Shown here piece by piece: positions 17,179 through 25,461 of a DNA stretch of 64,000 nt. The translations under genes were made by a program, and so were the position numbers. Every line of letters starts with the position of its first letter. The stretch's first letter is position 1. The DNA is taken from positions 690,786 through 754,785 of the forward strand of contig JAYQIF010000008.1 of NCBI GenBank assembly GCA_038141525.1, read 5' to 3'. The notes under the pieces are model-generated. The model was not told the origin of the DNA. It was given only the letters and a program-made list of their open reading frames with translations, and did not search any database. Origin of the DNA: BACL21 sp038141525. GTDB lineage: Bacteria; Bacteroidota; Bacteroidia; Flavobacteriales; Flavobacteriaceae.

Positions 17179-19791
17179 TTAGAAATTCAAACGAAGACTT
17201 GCGTTGTATGTTCTACGAACACCAAGGTAATATCCAAACGCATTTCTCTGTCCTACGTAACCGTTGTTGAATAGGTTATAAACGTTAGCACGGAAAACAA
17301 CTTTTTGATCTCCAAAGTTGAACTTCCAAGTCATACCTCCATCAAAAAGGCTGTATGGGTTCAAACGCTCGTTTTGATATTTAACTCCAGCTAAACCAGC
17401 AGCAGCTACATCTTCAGGATCTACAAAACCATAAAGGTCTTTGTTGTAAATCCAATCGAAGTCAAGATAAACGTTCTTCATAAGATCAAGATTCAATCCT
17501 GCTCCTACCTGAGTCTGAGGGGCGTTACCCACACGAGCACCAGTTAAGTTTACGTCGCCAGTTTCGATGATTTCACTTGTCTCGTCATTTGTCAAGGTGT
17601 AAGGAGTCGTTCCTCTATACTCCCAACGACCAGTTTGTCCGAAAGCAGTTAATGAATAACATGCTCCTTTTGGACGGTACTCTAAGTCAAACTCGATCCC
17701 TTTGTGTAACTGAGTTACATCAGTGAGACGATAGAAAGAACGAGCATCGTTTTCTAATTCTGGTCCAGCAGCGCCAACAAAACGGTTACCCCATTCTGTG
17801 TAGTAGGCATCTACGTTGAATCTTAACTCGTTGTTCTTGAAACGGTATCCTGTTTCAATACCAGTGATCTCTTCGTTCTCAACATTTGGGAAAGCCAATA
17901 CATTTGACTCACGAATGTTAGCGAAAATATTATCCAAGAATGGTTGACGAGAGTAGAATCCTGCATTGACAAACAATGCGTTTTCTTTATCTACATCAAG
18001 ACCGACACCCCCTTTAAGGTTGTATCCCATTTTGTTCACTTTTTCTGATTTACCTAAACCGTCACCAAAACGACCTTCGAATCGGCCTTCTCTTTGGTAA
18101 GACTGGTCAGACACTGCTCCTTGGAAGAATGCAGAGAATCCATCACCAACATACTCAAGTTGCCCAAAACCACCTAAGTAGTTGATTGTTTCTGAGTAGT
18201 CGTATAGGAAACGATCCTCTTCTCCGGCTGAATTAGTCAATGCAGCCCATGGATCAGCTTCGAAAGTGTTGGTGATTGTGTAATCGTCTGGACGATTTGT
18301 ATTCCAAGTATTGTTGAATCCTGTCAATCCAAGTAGATCATTTACCTGACGGAAGTGCGTTCCATAATAGGTACGTCCGTCAAATCCAATATTCAATGAA
18401 AGTGATTCAGAAAGGTCATAGTTCAAGTTAGACAGTAAACCATACCAGTTGTGATTGTTTACAGAAGCTCTACGGATGTAGTAGTCTGGCCCGTCATTGT
18501 TATCTGAACCAAGTCCACCTGGAATAGCAGCGTTGTTTGCAAAAATTTGATCAAAATCAATTTCATCTTGATTCATCCCATCGCCACCAACGCGAACACG
18601 ACCACGACCGAACCCTCCGGTTCCACCTCCACGTCCCCATGAGGCGTAAAGTACAGTGGACAATTCAGCATCTTCGTTGATTTTGTAGTCCCAGTTCAAG
18701 TTAGCCACTGGCTTGTGGTAATAGTTACGACGCTCAGTGTAACGCTCTCCATCAAGGAACCCTGAATTTGAGTTTTGCTTCTCACCGAGTTCTTTATAAT
18801 CTTCTAAAGAGTCAGAGAAGTTTTGATCGTGCCATTGTGGTGCACCAGTCAACAATAAGTTGAATGTGTGCTTCTCATTTGGCTTATACCCTACCGAGAA
18901 CAAATAGTTTTGCCCTTGTCCTGCTGTACCGATTGAGTACTTTCTGTGTGCTTGCCAGTGGTCAACTAGAGCAGAAAATGCCCATCCGTTTTCGTTGACT
19001 CCTGTGTCGTAGCTCACAGTACCTTTGAAATAACTGTCGTTACCAGCCATCATACGTACAAATCCTCCTTGTTGCTTTTCGGTAGATTTCGATACGATGT
19101 TAACCGTACCCCCTACAGAAGAAATCGCAAGTTTAGAAGAACCTAAACCACGCTGAACCTGAACAGCACTAGCGACATCGGCCATACCTGACCAGTTCGA
19201 CCAGTACATACGTCCGTCTTCCATCCCGTTGATCGGCTGACCATTCAAGAGGAATGCTGTGTTTACCTGATCAAAACCACGAAGGAATACTTGAGAATCT
19301 CCAAAACCTCCGGCCTGATTCGACACATAAACAGAAGGCGTGTACTGAATTGATTCCATGAATTCACGGTTACCAGCAGTTTTTGACTGGATTTGCGCTG
19401 CAGTAATGGTAGAAACCGCTACTGGCGTCTTACGGTCTTCGGCTAAATCAACAACTCCTGATCCCACAAGAACCACCTCAGCAAGAGTGTTCGCGTCGGC
19501 TGTTAGTGTTACTGATCCAAGATCGGCTGAACCGTTTGTTAGTGTGAAGCTTACAGTTTGGTCAACAAATCCCAAGAAAGAGATGTCAATAGACCCTGAA
19601 TTACCGCTTACTTCTAATGTGAAGTTTCCGTTGAAATCAGTTACTGCACCGTTGCTTGTGCCTGTTTCAACAACGTTCGCTCCTGGAAGTGGCCCTCCTA
19701 ATTCTGGGTCTGTAACCGTACCAGTTACTGTACCCTGAGCAAAGGCAGTGAATCCACCTAGAAGCATCAACAAAAGTAAAAATTGTCTCAT
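17179..19791 (-). CDS. TonB-dependent receptor with carboxypeptidase-D-like regulatory domain
   Basis: The 870-residue outer-membrane receptor begins with a signal peptide (MRQFLLLLMLLGGFTAFAQ) and a beta-sandwich domain (GTVTGTVTDPELGGPLPGAN, SFLGFVDQTVSF). The plug follows (KTPVAVSTITAAQIQ, QVFLRGFDQVNTAFLLNGQP, VQVQRGLGSSKLAISSVGGT) and then a 22-strand-type barrel ending in LRLNF. The frame is intact. Expression looks separately controlled: it has its own promoter with a palindrome just upstream, and its own terminator. Gly/Arg-rich loops (GRGGGTGGFGRGRVRVGGDG) occur near the barrel start. Ligand cannot be inferred; a SusD partner is absent next door, so it is not a standard glycan PUL receptor. 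Confidence 0.93.
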   Translation of the reverse strand: MRQFLLLLMLLGGFTAFAQGTVTGTVTDPELGGPLPGANVVETGTSNGAVTDFNGNFTLEVSGNSGSIDISFLGFVDQTVSFTLTNGSADLGSVTLTADANTLAEVVLVGSGVVDLAEDRKTPVAVSTITAAQIQSKTAGNREFMESIQYTPSVYVSNQAGGFGDSQVFLRGFDQVNTAFLLNGQPINGMEDGRMYWSNWSGMADVASAVQVQRGLGSSKLAISSVGGTVNIVSKSTEKQQGGFVRMMAGNDSYFKGTVSYDTGVNENGWAFSALVDHWQAHRKYSIGTAGQGQNYLFSVGYKPNEKHTFNLLLTGAPQWHDQNFSDSLEDYKELGEKQNSNSGFLDGERYTERRNYYHKPVANLNWDYKINEDAELSTVLYASWGRGGGTGGFGRGRVRVGGDGMNQDEIDFDQIFANNAAIPGGLGSDNNDGPDYYIRRASVNNHNWYGLLSNLNYDLSESLSLNIGFDGRTYYGTHFRQVNDLLGLTGFNNTWNTNRPDDYTITNTFEADPWAALTNSAGEEDRFLYDYSETINYLGGFGQLEYVGDGFSAFFQGAVSDQSYQREGRFEGRFGDGLGKSEKVNKMGYNLKGGVGLDVDKENALFVNAGFYSRQPFLDNIFANIRESNVLAFPNVENEEITGIETGYRFKNNELRFNVDAYYTEWGNRFVGAAGPELENDARSFYRLTDVTQLHKGIEFDLEYRPKGACYSLTAFGQTGRWEYRGTTPYTLTNDETSEIIETGDVNLTGARVGNAPQTQVGAGLNLDLMKNVYLDFDWIYNKDLYGFVDPEDVAAAGLAGVKYQNERLNPYSLFDGGMTWKFNFGDQKVVFRANVYNLFNNGYVGQRNAFGYYLGVRRTYNASLRLNF

Positions 19792-19822
19792 AATTGTTTA
19801 ATTAATTAAAAATATGGTTCCG

Positions 19823-19880
19823 CAAAATTAGCGTTTTTCGCAGAGATAGCCTCAAGTTCACGTGAACAAAATGCTATCTC
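19823..19880 (-). promoter_or_regulatory. Promoter and nested palindromes upstream of the TonB receptor
   Basis: Read on the minus strand, TTG (19855-19853) and TAATTTTG (19830-19823) are 22 nt apart and match the -33/-7 promoter. Directly upstream of the -33 lies a perfect 12-bp palindrome GTTCACGTGAAC (19856-19867), enclosed by inverted arms GAGATAGC (19843-19850) and GCTATCTC (19873-19880). The position suits an activator or repressor site. The outer arms could also serve as a weak terminator for the operon ending at 19963. Confidence 0.55.
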
Positions 19881-19962
19881 AACAATACCTACAAGTTAAG
19901 GTTTTTACAAAGAAGTCCAGAATTAAGCCCAGCAAGATAACAACAGGTTTATTAACAATGAG

Positions 19963-21204
19963 TTAGGGTGTCGAAATACAGTCTAACTGATCTTTTAAAG
20001 GCAACATCAGTTGCGTAAATTCAGGCTTAAATTTAGACGGCATGGGCTCGGCCTTAGGCAAATCGGTTTTAAATGGGTCCACCTGACGTCCATTTTTCCA
20101 GAAACGATAGCACACATGTGGCCCGCTGGTATTGCCGGTCATGCCGACCCAGCCAATGACGTCACCCTGACGCACCCGCTGACCTTTTTTTACCTTGTAT
20201 TTTTTCATGTGCAAGTACTGAGTCTCATAGGTGGCATTGTGGCGTATTTTTACATAAATACCGTTTCCGCCGCGTCGCTCGGCTTTAGTAACGACCCCAT
20301 CGGCAGTAGCCAATATCGGTGTGCCTACAGGCGCCGCAAAATCAGTTCCCTTGTGCGGGCGAACCTTATAACCGTAATGCGCAATGCGTCGTCTGAGATT
20401 GTAGCGCGAAGAAATTCTACTGAATTTTACCGGCGCTTTTAAAAACGCACGACGTAGATTGTTGGACTGTTCATCGTAATAATCTGGCACCACCCCTGGC
20501 TCATTCTCCGGCATGAACCTAAAGGCGTAAAATGGCTCCCCTTTATGCGAAAAATAGGCCGCCTTCACCTGAGCTACCCCACCAGGTATTGAGTCTGAAA
20601 TCACACGCTCGTCATAAACAATCTTAAAGTAATCCCCTTTTTGTAACTGAAAAAAATTAATGGTCCAAGCATAAATGTCGGACATGGCCTCGGCCAAATA
20701 AGGAGATAATTCTTGGGAAGATAATGTTTCAGAAAGGGAGCTCGTAATAATCCCTGAGGCGGTTTTTTCGATGAGTCGTACCGGCTTTTTTTCGTGATAC
20801 ACTTTGAGGCTGTCTCGAAAATCAATAACGGCGTATTCAATCTTATTTTTTTCGTAGACAAAGACCTGAGTCTGCTGCAGAGAATCTTTAGACTTTAGGA
20901 GGACATAAGGACGGCCGATGCCAATTTTACGCACATCAAATACATCCCGAAAGGTCGTAGCCACCTCGTATATTTTGGCCTGAGAGACCCCATTATTACT
21001 CAATATTCCGCCAAAAGTATCTCCTGAAATCACGGTATCGCGCACCACCTCAAAATCATTGAGCACGAGTCCGTATTCCTCAACGATTGGGTCCGATATT
21101 TGCTGAGCATCGACGGCGTCATTTTCTCCACCACAAGAGGCCAGTAATCCAAGTAAAACAAATAAACTAAGGCCGAATAATTGCCTCTTTTTGTACTCAC
21201 TCAT
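19963..21204 (-). CDS. M23/LytM-domain lipoprotein with HxC in place of HxH
   Basis: The 413-residue cell-envelope protein has a lipoprotein leader (LFVLLGLLASC, Cys24), an OapA/LysM-like region (about 50-110: VVRDTVISGDTFGGILSN) and a C-terminal LytM domain (about 275-380). Zn-type residues are H284 and D288 (HKGTDFAAP), H332 (YLHM) and H363-x-C365 (GPHVCYRFW). The last normally reads HxH, so the metal site is altered: either a Cys ligand, or a non-catalytic amidase activator like NlpD. Start M at 21204 is chosen over 21327 because it begins the lipoprotein leader. The start overlaps the end of the tryptophan dioxygenase gene by 8 bp, so it is co-translated with amino-acid catabolism genes. 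Confidence 0.9.
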   Translation of the reverse strand: MSEYKKRQLFGLSLFVLLGLLASCGGENDAVDAQQISDPIVEEYGLVLNDFEVVRDTVISGDTFGGILSNNGVSQAKIYEVATTFRDVFDVRKIGIGRPYVLLKSKDSLQQTQVFVYEKNKIEYAVIDFRDSLKVYHEKKPVRLIEKTASGIITSSLSETLSSQELSPYLAEAMSDIYAWTINFFQLQKGDYFKIVYDERVISDSIPGGVAQVKAAYFSHKGEPFYAFRFMPENEPGVVPDYYDEQSNNLRRAFLKAPVKFSRISSRYNLRRRIAHYGYKVRPHKGTDFAAPVGTPILATADGVVTKAERRGGNGIYVKIRHNATYETQYLHMKKYKVKKGQRVRQGDVIGWVGMTGNTSGPHVCYRFWKNGRQVDPFKTDLPKAEPMPSKFKPEFTQLMLPLKDQLDCISTP

Positions 21205-22129
21205 GCCCCCAATTTTGTAGTTCCTCTGCGCTCCACAATTCTGGAAAAAAAATGCGTTTTTGATATTTTGGATGCATGTATTTGGCCCAAGCGCTCCCTC
21301 CAGTTGCCGCGGCCTCTTTTGGGCCACTATTGAGGTATTTCGACGCGGTGCGGTAATGCGCCATGACCCAGGTAATGTTCACGGTGTAATCGTAATGACG
21401 CATGGCCTTGATTAATTCGGGGTTTTGCTGATCCTCAAGAGGCAGCGATTTAAATTTTGCGGCTAAATTAATCGTATTGTACTCTTGGGTAAACGCCACA
21501 AATTCATCGCGATAACGGTCCTCAAATGCGGTCAGCAAATAGGTCTTTTTGCCCGTGGCGTGATCCTTTCCGGCTGCTTGCCAATACAAATGATCCAAAG
21601 CGTGTTCGTAAGGTGTATTGCGATCAATAGTCTCGCGAAAACGAGCGTCAATCAAATTGATTAGCTCAGTCGAGGCAAATTCAATTTTACGGTATTGGGC
21701 ACTTTGAAAGCCCGAGGCTGGCGCCAGTGAGTTTCTGAACTTCATGTACTGCTCCACTTCCATACCTTGCGTCATGATCTCAAAGGACGTAGTGAGCATG
21801 TCAAAATAGCGTGAGATCCTGAGCAGACGCTCAGTAAAAAACGATGTTGTCAAATCTTTATGATGGGCGACTTGTTCGATCTCCCAGAGAATCATCTTAA
21901 ATATGAGTTCGTTGATCTGGTGATACATAATAAAGACCATTTCATCTGGGAAAACAGTGCGCTTGGTTTGAAGACCGAGCAGTGCATCGACCTGAATATA
22001 ATCCCAATACGTCAGCGGTTCTTGTTGCAACAAACCCGATAGATGTGTGTCGAGGTCCTGACCTATTGCGTCGTATTTATTTTGTAGGTCTTCCAGAAGC
22101 TGCTTTCTCGCGGTTGAATCTTTTGCCAT
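21197..22129 (-). CDS. kynA: Tryptophan 2,3-dioxygenase family protein
   Basis: TDO is a haem enzyme opening the indole ring of tryptophan to N-formylkynurenine. The 310-residue protein shows DEMVFIMYHQINELIFKMIL, EQYMKFRNSLAPASGFQSAQ (substrate-binding Tyr/Arg and Ser), a haem-ligand His candidate in WVMAHYRTASKYL and ATGGSAWAKYM. The distal His of proteobacterial enzymes (HHDEM) is replaced by Pro (FPDEM), which I believe is usual in Bacteroidota. It starts 2 bp after the corrected DUF3108 stop and overlaps the M23 gene, so it is deep in an operon with tyrosine-degradation genes. No kynurenine-pathway genes are adjacent. Confidence 0.9.
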   Translation of the reverse strand: MAKDSTARKQLLEDLQNKYDAIGQDLDTHLSGLLQQEPLTYWDYIQVDALLGLQTKRTVFPDEMVFIMYHQINELIFKMILWEIEQVAHHKDLTTSFFTERLLRISRYFDMLTTSFEIMTQGMEVEQYMKFRNSLAPASGFQSAQYRKIEFASTELINLIDARFRETIDRNTPYEHALDHLYWQAAGKDHATGKKTYLLTAFEDRYRDEFVAFTQEYNTINLAAKFKSLPLEDQQNPELIKAMRHYDYTVNITWVMAHYRTASKYLNSGPKEAAATGGSAWAKYMHPKYQKRIFFPELWSAEELQNWGHE

Positions 22130-22131
22130 GT

Positions 22132-22933
22132 TTATAATTCCAAAATTTTAAAAGGGTGTTTTAGCCCCTTAAACTCATGTAACGAGGCTTTTAAAGAGCC
22201 TACAGCTAAGTCGGCCTTGATGAGCATAGGCACTTTATTTTGATCGTCACTCACCCATACCGTGACACTCTCCTTTCTCCTTGAACACTCGACCGCCCTC
22301 CACATAAGGTCGAAATTTAAGGGTTTTCACTTTCCCAAATCGAGTTTTCAATTCCTCTCGGCCAAGAAATTTCATGCGAAATCGGTAGCCTTCCTTGTCA
22401 AAAAACATATCCAAATCAACAGTCTCGCCTATTTTAATATTCTTTGTATCGAGTTCATTGCGCAAATAATAAAAAGCCGAAACCAAATCCTGAGTTAGTG
22501 GAGTAATGCCTGCCGTTACTTTGACGTTATTCTCCTTATTCCAAATACGCGCTGTTAAAGCCTTGTGGTCAAAATCAATTTGCACGTCTTTGGTATAACC
22601 GCCCTCATTTATTTTTCGGATGAATCGAAGTGGCATTTGCGTAGAGCGATCTACATAGGACTGATAATAATCCTCGACATAAAAAAACCATTTAGAAATG
22701 CCTGTGGTACGCCCCTCACCCTGAATATGGTACACTGGTTTTTCATTCAAACTAGACGCTTGAACTTTAATCGAGGCATAACCGGCAGTGACAAAACCGT
22801 AATGCACACGAAACTTACACCATTCCCCGTCGGTGTAGGCGCTCTCAGGCTCTTGTCCATTCATATTGCTTGCGGTCAACACCATCAGGGACAACAAAAA
22901 CCATCGATAAATGAGAACCGCAGGTGCTTTCAT
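22132..22933 (-). CDS. DUF3108 exported protein, one frameshift near the C-terminus
   Basis: The signal peptide (WFLLSLMVLTASNMNGQ) precedes a beta-rich DUF3108 domain (GEWCKFRVHYGFVTAGYASI, YHIQGEGRTTGISKWFF, DYYQSYVDRSTQMPLRFIRK). As read, the frame ends at 22247 with an unrelated tail. Removing one A from AAA near 22273-22278 gives FKEKESVTVWVSDDQNKVP and continues through KADLAVGSLKASLHEFKGLK to a stop at 22132-22134, the normal family C-terminus. The corrected protein has about 266 residues and lies between hppD and kynA in one operon. Function unknown; a periplasmic role is likely. Confidence 0.85.
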
Positions 22934-22935
22934 AA

Positions 22936-24096
22936 CTAGAGTGTCCCGCGAGCTTGTTGTTCGCGTTCAATAGCTTCAAATAATGCTTTAAAATTACCTT
23001 TACCAAAGCTTTGGGCGCCTTTGCGCTGAATTATTTCAAAAAACATAGTCGGCCGATCTACCACTGGTTTCGTAAACAACTGAAGCAAATAACCTTCATC
23101 GTCTCGGTCGATCAAAATACCGTGTTTTTTCAAAACCGAAATATCCTCATCGATTTTGCCCACCCGCTCAAGGAGGTCATCGTAATAGGTTTCCGGAACG
23201 TACAAAAATTCAACCCCCCGTGCACGCATCGCTGAGACAGTCGCCACAATATCGTCTGTCGCCACAGCGATATGCTGTACCCCTGCACCATTATAATAGT
23301 CTAGATATTCTTCAATCTGAGATTTTTTCTTGCCCTCTGCAGGCTCATTTATGGGAAATTTTATTCGGCCATTACCGTTGCTCATCACCTTACTCATCAA
23401 GGCCGTATAATCAGTCGAAATATCTTTGTCGTCAAAGGAAATAATTTGGGCAAAACCCATAACCTTACCATAAAACTCACACCAGGTATTCATTTGGTCC
23501 CAATCCACATTGCCTACCATATGATCGATAAACTTCAATCCAACAGGCTCGGGGTTGTAATGAGAGGACCAGGTCTTATAACCCGGTAAGAACACACCGT
23601 TGTAGTTTTTACGTTCCACAAAAATATGGACTGTTTCTCCATAAGTATAAATTCCAGAGCGCACCACATGTCCGTGCTCATCTTCCTCTACAGTAGGTTC
23701 CATAAAGGATCGCGCCCCTCGCTTTGTGGTTTCTTCCCACGATTTAGTGGCATCATCCACCCAAAGCGCAACTACCTTTACACCATCACCGTGTTTATTG
23801 ATATGGGCATTGATCGGACCGTCAGGATTCAGAGGAGTGGTAAGCACTAAGCGAATTTTATCTTGCTTCAAGACGTAAGACACTTTGTCTTTGGCCCCAG
23901 TCTCCAAGCCTGCATAAGCCTCAGACTGAAACCCAAATGCTGTTTTATAAAAATGTGCCGATTGCTTGGCATTGCCCACGTAAAGCTCCACGTAATCTGT
24001 GCCAAGTAAGGGTAAAAAATCCTCCGCCTCCTCAAATATCTTCTTTAAGGAATACTCGGTGTTTTGAAGGTGTTCTAAGTTTTTTATTTCTGCCAT
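22936..24096 (-). CDS. hppD: 4-hydroxyphenylpyruvate dioxygenase
   Basis: HPPD converts 4-hydroxyphenylpyruvate to homogentisate in tyrosine breakdown using Fe(II). The 386-residue protein is built of two vicinal-oxygen-chelate domains: N-terminal (DYVELYVGNAKQSAHFYKTA) and catalytic C-terminal (FIDHMVGNVDWDQMNTWCEF, GAGVQHIAVATDDIVATVSA, GYLLQLFTKPV, RPTMFFEIIQRKGAQSFGKG). Iron ligands are expected at the His of FIDHMVGN, the His of VQHIAV and the Glu of FFEIIQ, all present. It lies directly downstream of hmgA (21 bp), so the two steps are co-expressed. Confidence 0.97.
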   Translation of the reverse strand: MAEIKNLEHLQNTEYSLKKIFEEAEDFLPLLGTDYVELYVGNAKQSAHFYKTAFGFQSEAYAGLETGAKDKVSYVLKQDKIRLVLTTPLNPDGPINAHINKHGDGVKVVALWVDDATKSWEETTKRGARSFMEPTVEEDEHGHVVRSGIYTYGETVHIFVERKNYNGVFLPGYKTWSSHYNPEPVGLKFIDHMVGNVDWDQMNTWCEFYGKVMGFAQIISFDDKDISTDYTALMSKVMSNGNGRIKFPINEPAEGKKKSQIEEYLDYYNGAGVQHIAVATDDIVATVSAMRARGVEFLYVPETYYDDLLERVGKIDEDISVLKKHGILIDRDDEGYLLQLFTKPVVDRPTMFFEIIQRKGAQSFGKGNFKALFEAIEREQQARGTL

Positions 24097-24117
24097 GTGC
24101 TATGGTTTTCGAAGTTT

Positions 24118-25275
24118 TTAATCCAACCAAGATTGATAATAGGTGCCGTCGGTGATCGCCAAACCTTGCTCGGTGACCATAAGTGGCTTGAAGGTATCTA
24201 CCATGACGGCTAATTCCTCTGTCTGGGTCTTGCCGATACTGCGTTCTGTAGCCCCCGGGTGCGGTCCATGCGGAATCCCCGCTGGATGTAATGAAATATG
24301 GCCGGGCGCAATGTCATTGCGGCTCATAAAGTCTCCATCGACGTAATAGATGACCTCGTCAGAGTCTATATTGCTATGATTGTAAGGAGCAGGGATGCTC
24401 AACGGATGATAATCATAAAGGCGCGGCACAAAACTACACACCACAAAAGCGCCCGTTTCAAAGGTTTGATGCACAGGCGGTGGCTGGTGAATGCGTCCCG
24501 TGATTGGTTCAAAATCGTGAATAGAAAAAGCGTAGGGATAATTATACCCATCGTAGCCCACCACGTCAAAAGGATGCGACGCATAAACCATGTCGATCAA
24601 GTCGTTTTGCTTTTTGACTTTCATCAAAAAAGACCCTGTCTCATTGTGGGTTTCCAAGGCTTGTGGTTTTCGAATATCTCGCTCACAAAAAGGCGAGTGT
24701 TCCAAAAGTTGCCCAAACCAATTGCGGTAACGCTTCGGAGTATAAATCGGATGATTAGACTCCACGATAAACAATCTATTGTCCGTATCGTTGAACTCCA
24801 ATTGATAAATGACCCCACGTGGCACTAATAGATAATCTCCATAGGCAAAGGGAATATTGCCTAAAAACGTTTTCAAAGTACCGGATCCCTTGTGAACAAA
24901 AATGAGCTCGTCGGCATCGGTGTTTTTATAAAAATACTCAGTAACCGAATTTCTAGGCGCCGCCAAAATAATGGTACAATCACTGTTGGTCAGCACAGGA
25001 GTGCGACTTTCTAAATAATCGTCACAGGGCGGTACATCAAAACCCTTCATGCGGTAAGACTGAATGTTATTGGCCTTGGCTATTTTTGGCGCGACACTCT
25101 TTTGCGACAATATTTCTTTGACCTGAGTGGGGCGGTGCTCGTGATAAATATTGGAATACATTCCGTCAAAACCAATGGTGCCAAAAAGCTGCTCAGCATA
25201 AAGACTGCCGTCGGGCTTGCGGAACTGCGTGTGTCTTTTGGGCGGAATCTTTCCGAGTGTGTGATAAAAGGGCAT
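24118..25275 (-). CDS. hmgA: Homogentisate 1,2-dioxygenase
   Basis: The Fe(II) enzyme cleaves homogentisate to maleylacetoacetate. The 385-residue protein belongs to the shorter bacterial form. Recognisable parts are MPFYHTLGKIPPKRHTQFRK, DELIFVHKGSGTL, DYLLVPRGVIYQL, and the metal region PPPVHQTFETGAFVVCSFVP with NHSNIDSDEVIYYVDGDF and HPAGIPHGPHPGA. It is the first gene of the operon hmgA-hppD-DUF3108-kynA-M23. The next pathway enzyme, fumarylacetoacetase, is not in the window. Confidence 0.96.
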   Translation of the reverse strand: MPFYHTLGKIPPKRHTQFRKPDGSLYAEQLFGTIGFDGMYSNIYHEHRPTQVKEILSQKSVAPKIAKANNIQSYRMKGFDVPPCDDYLESRTPVLTNSDCTIILAAPRNSVTEYFYKNTDADELIFVHKGSGTLKTFLGNIPFAYGDYLLVPRGVIYQLEFNDTDNRLFIVESNHPIYTPKRYRNWFGQLLEHSPFCERDIRKPQALETHNETGSFLMKVKKQNDLIDMVYASHPFDVVGYDGYNYPYAFSIHDFEPITGRIHQPPPVHQTFETGAFVVCSFVPRLYDYHPLSIPAPYNHSNIDSDEVIYYVDGDFMSRNDIAPGHISLHPAGIPHGPHPGATERSIGKTQTEELAVMVDTFKPLMVTEQGLAITDGTYYQSWLD

Positions 25276-25461
25276 GGTAATTAAGTTATTTAACTTGGTG
25301 TTGTGTCGTTATAATTGCTGCCCTAAATTACGGATTTTTAGCCTTATTCAGGTGGTTTTGATTGAGAAAATACCCGTTAAAGTTATCCAAAATTTTGTCG
25401 TGTTTTATGAGTTCCAAACTCGTCTAGTATATGAAAAATACCGACACCACAGACGATACGA

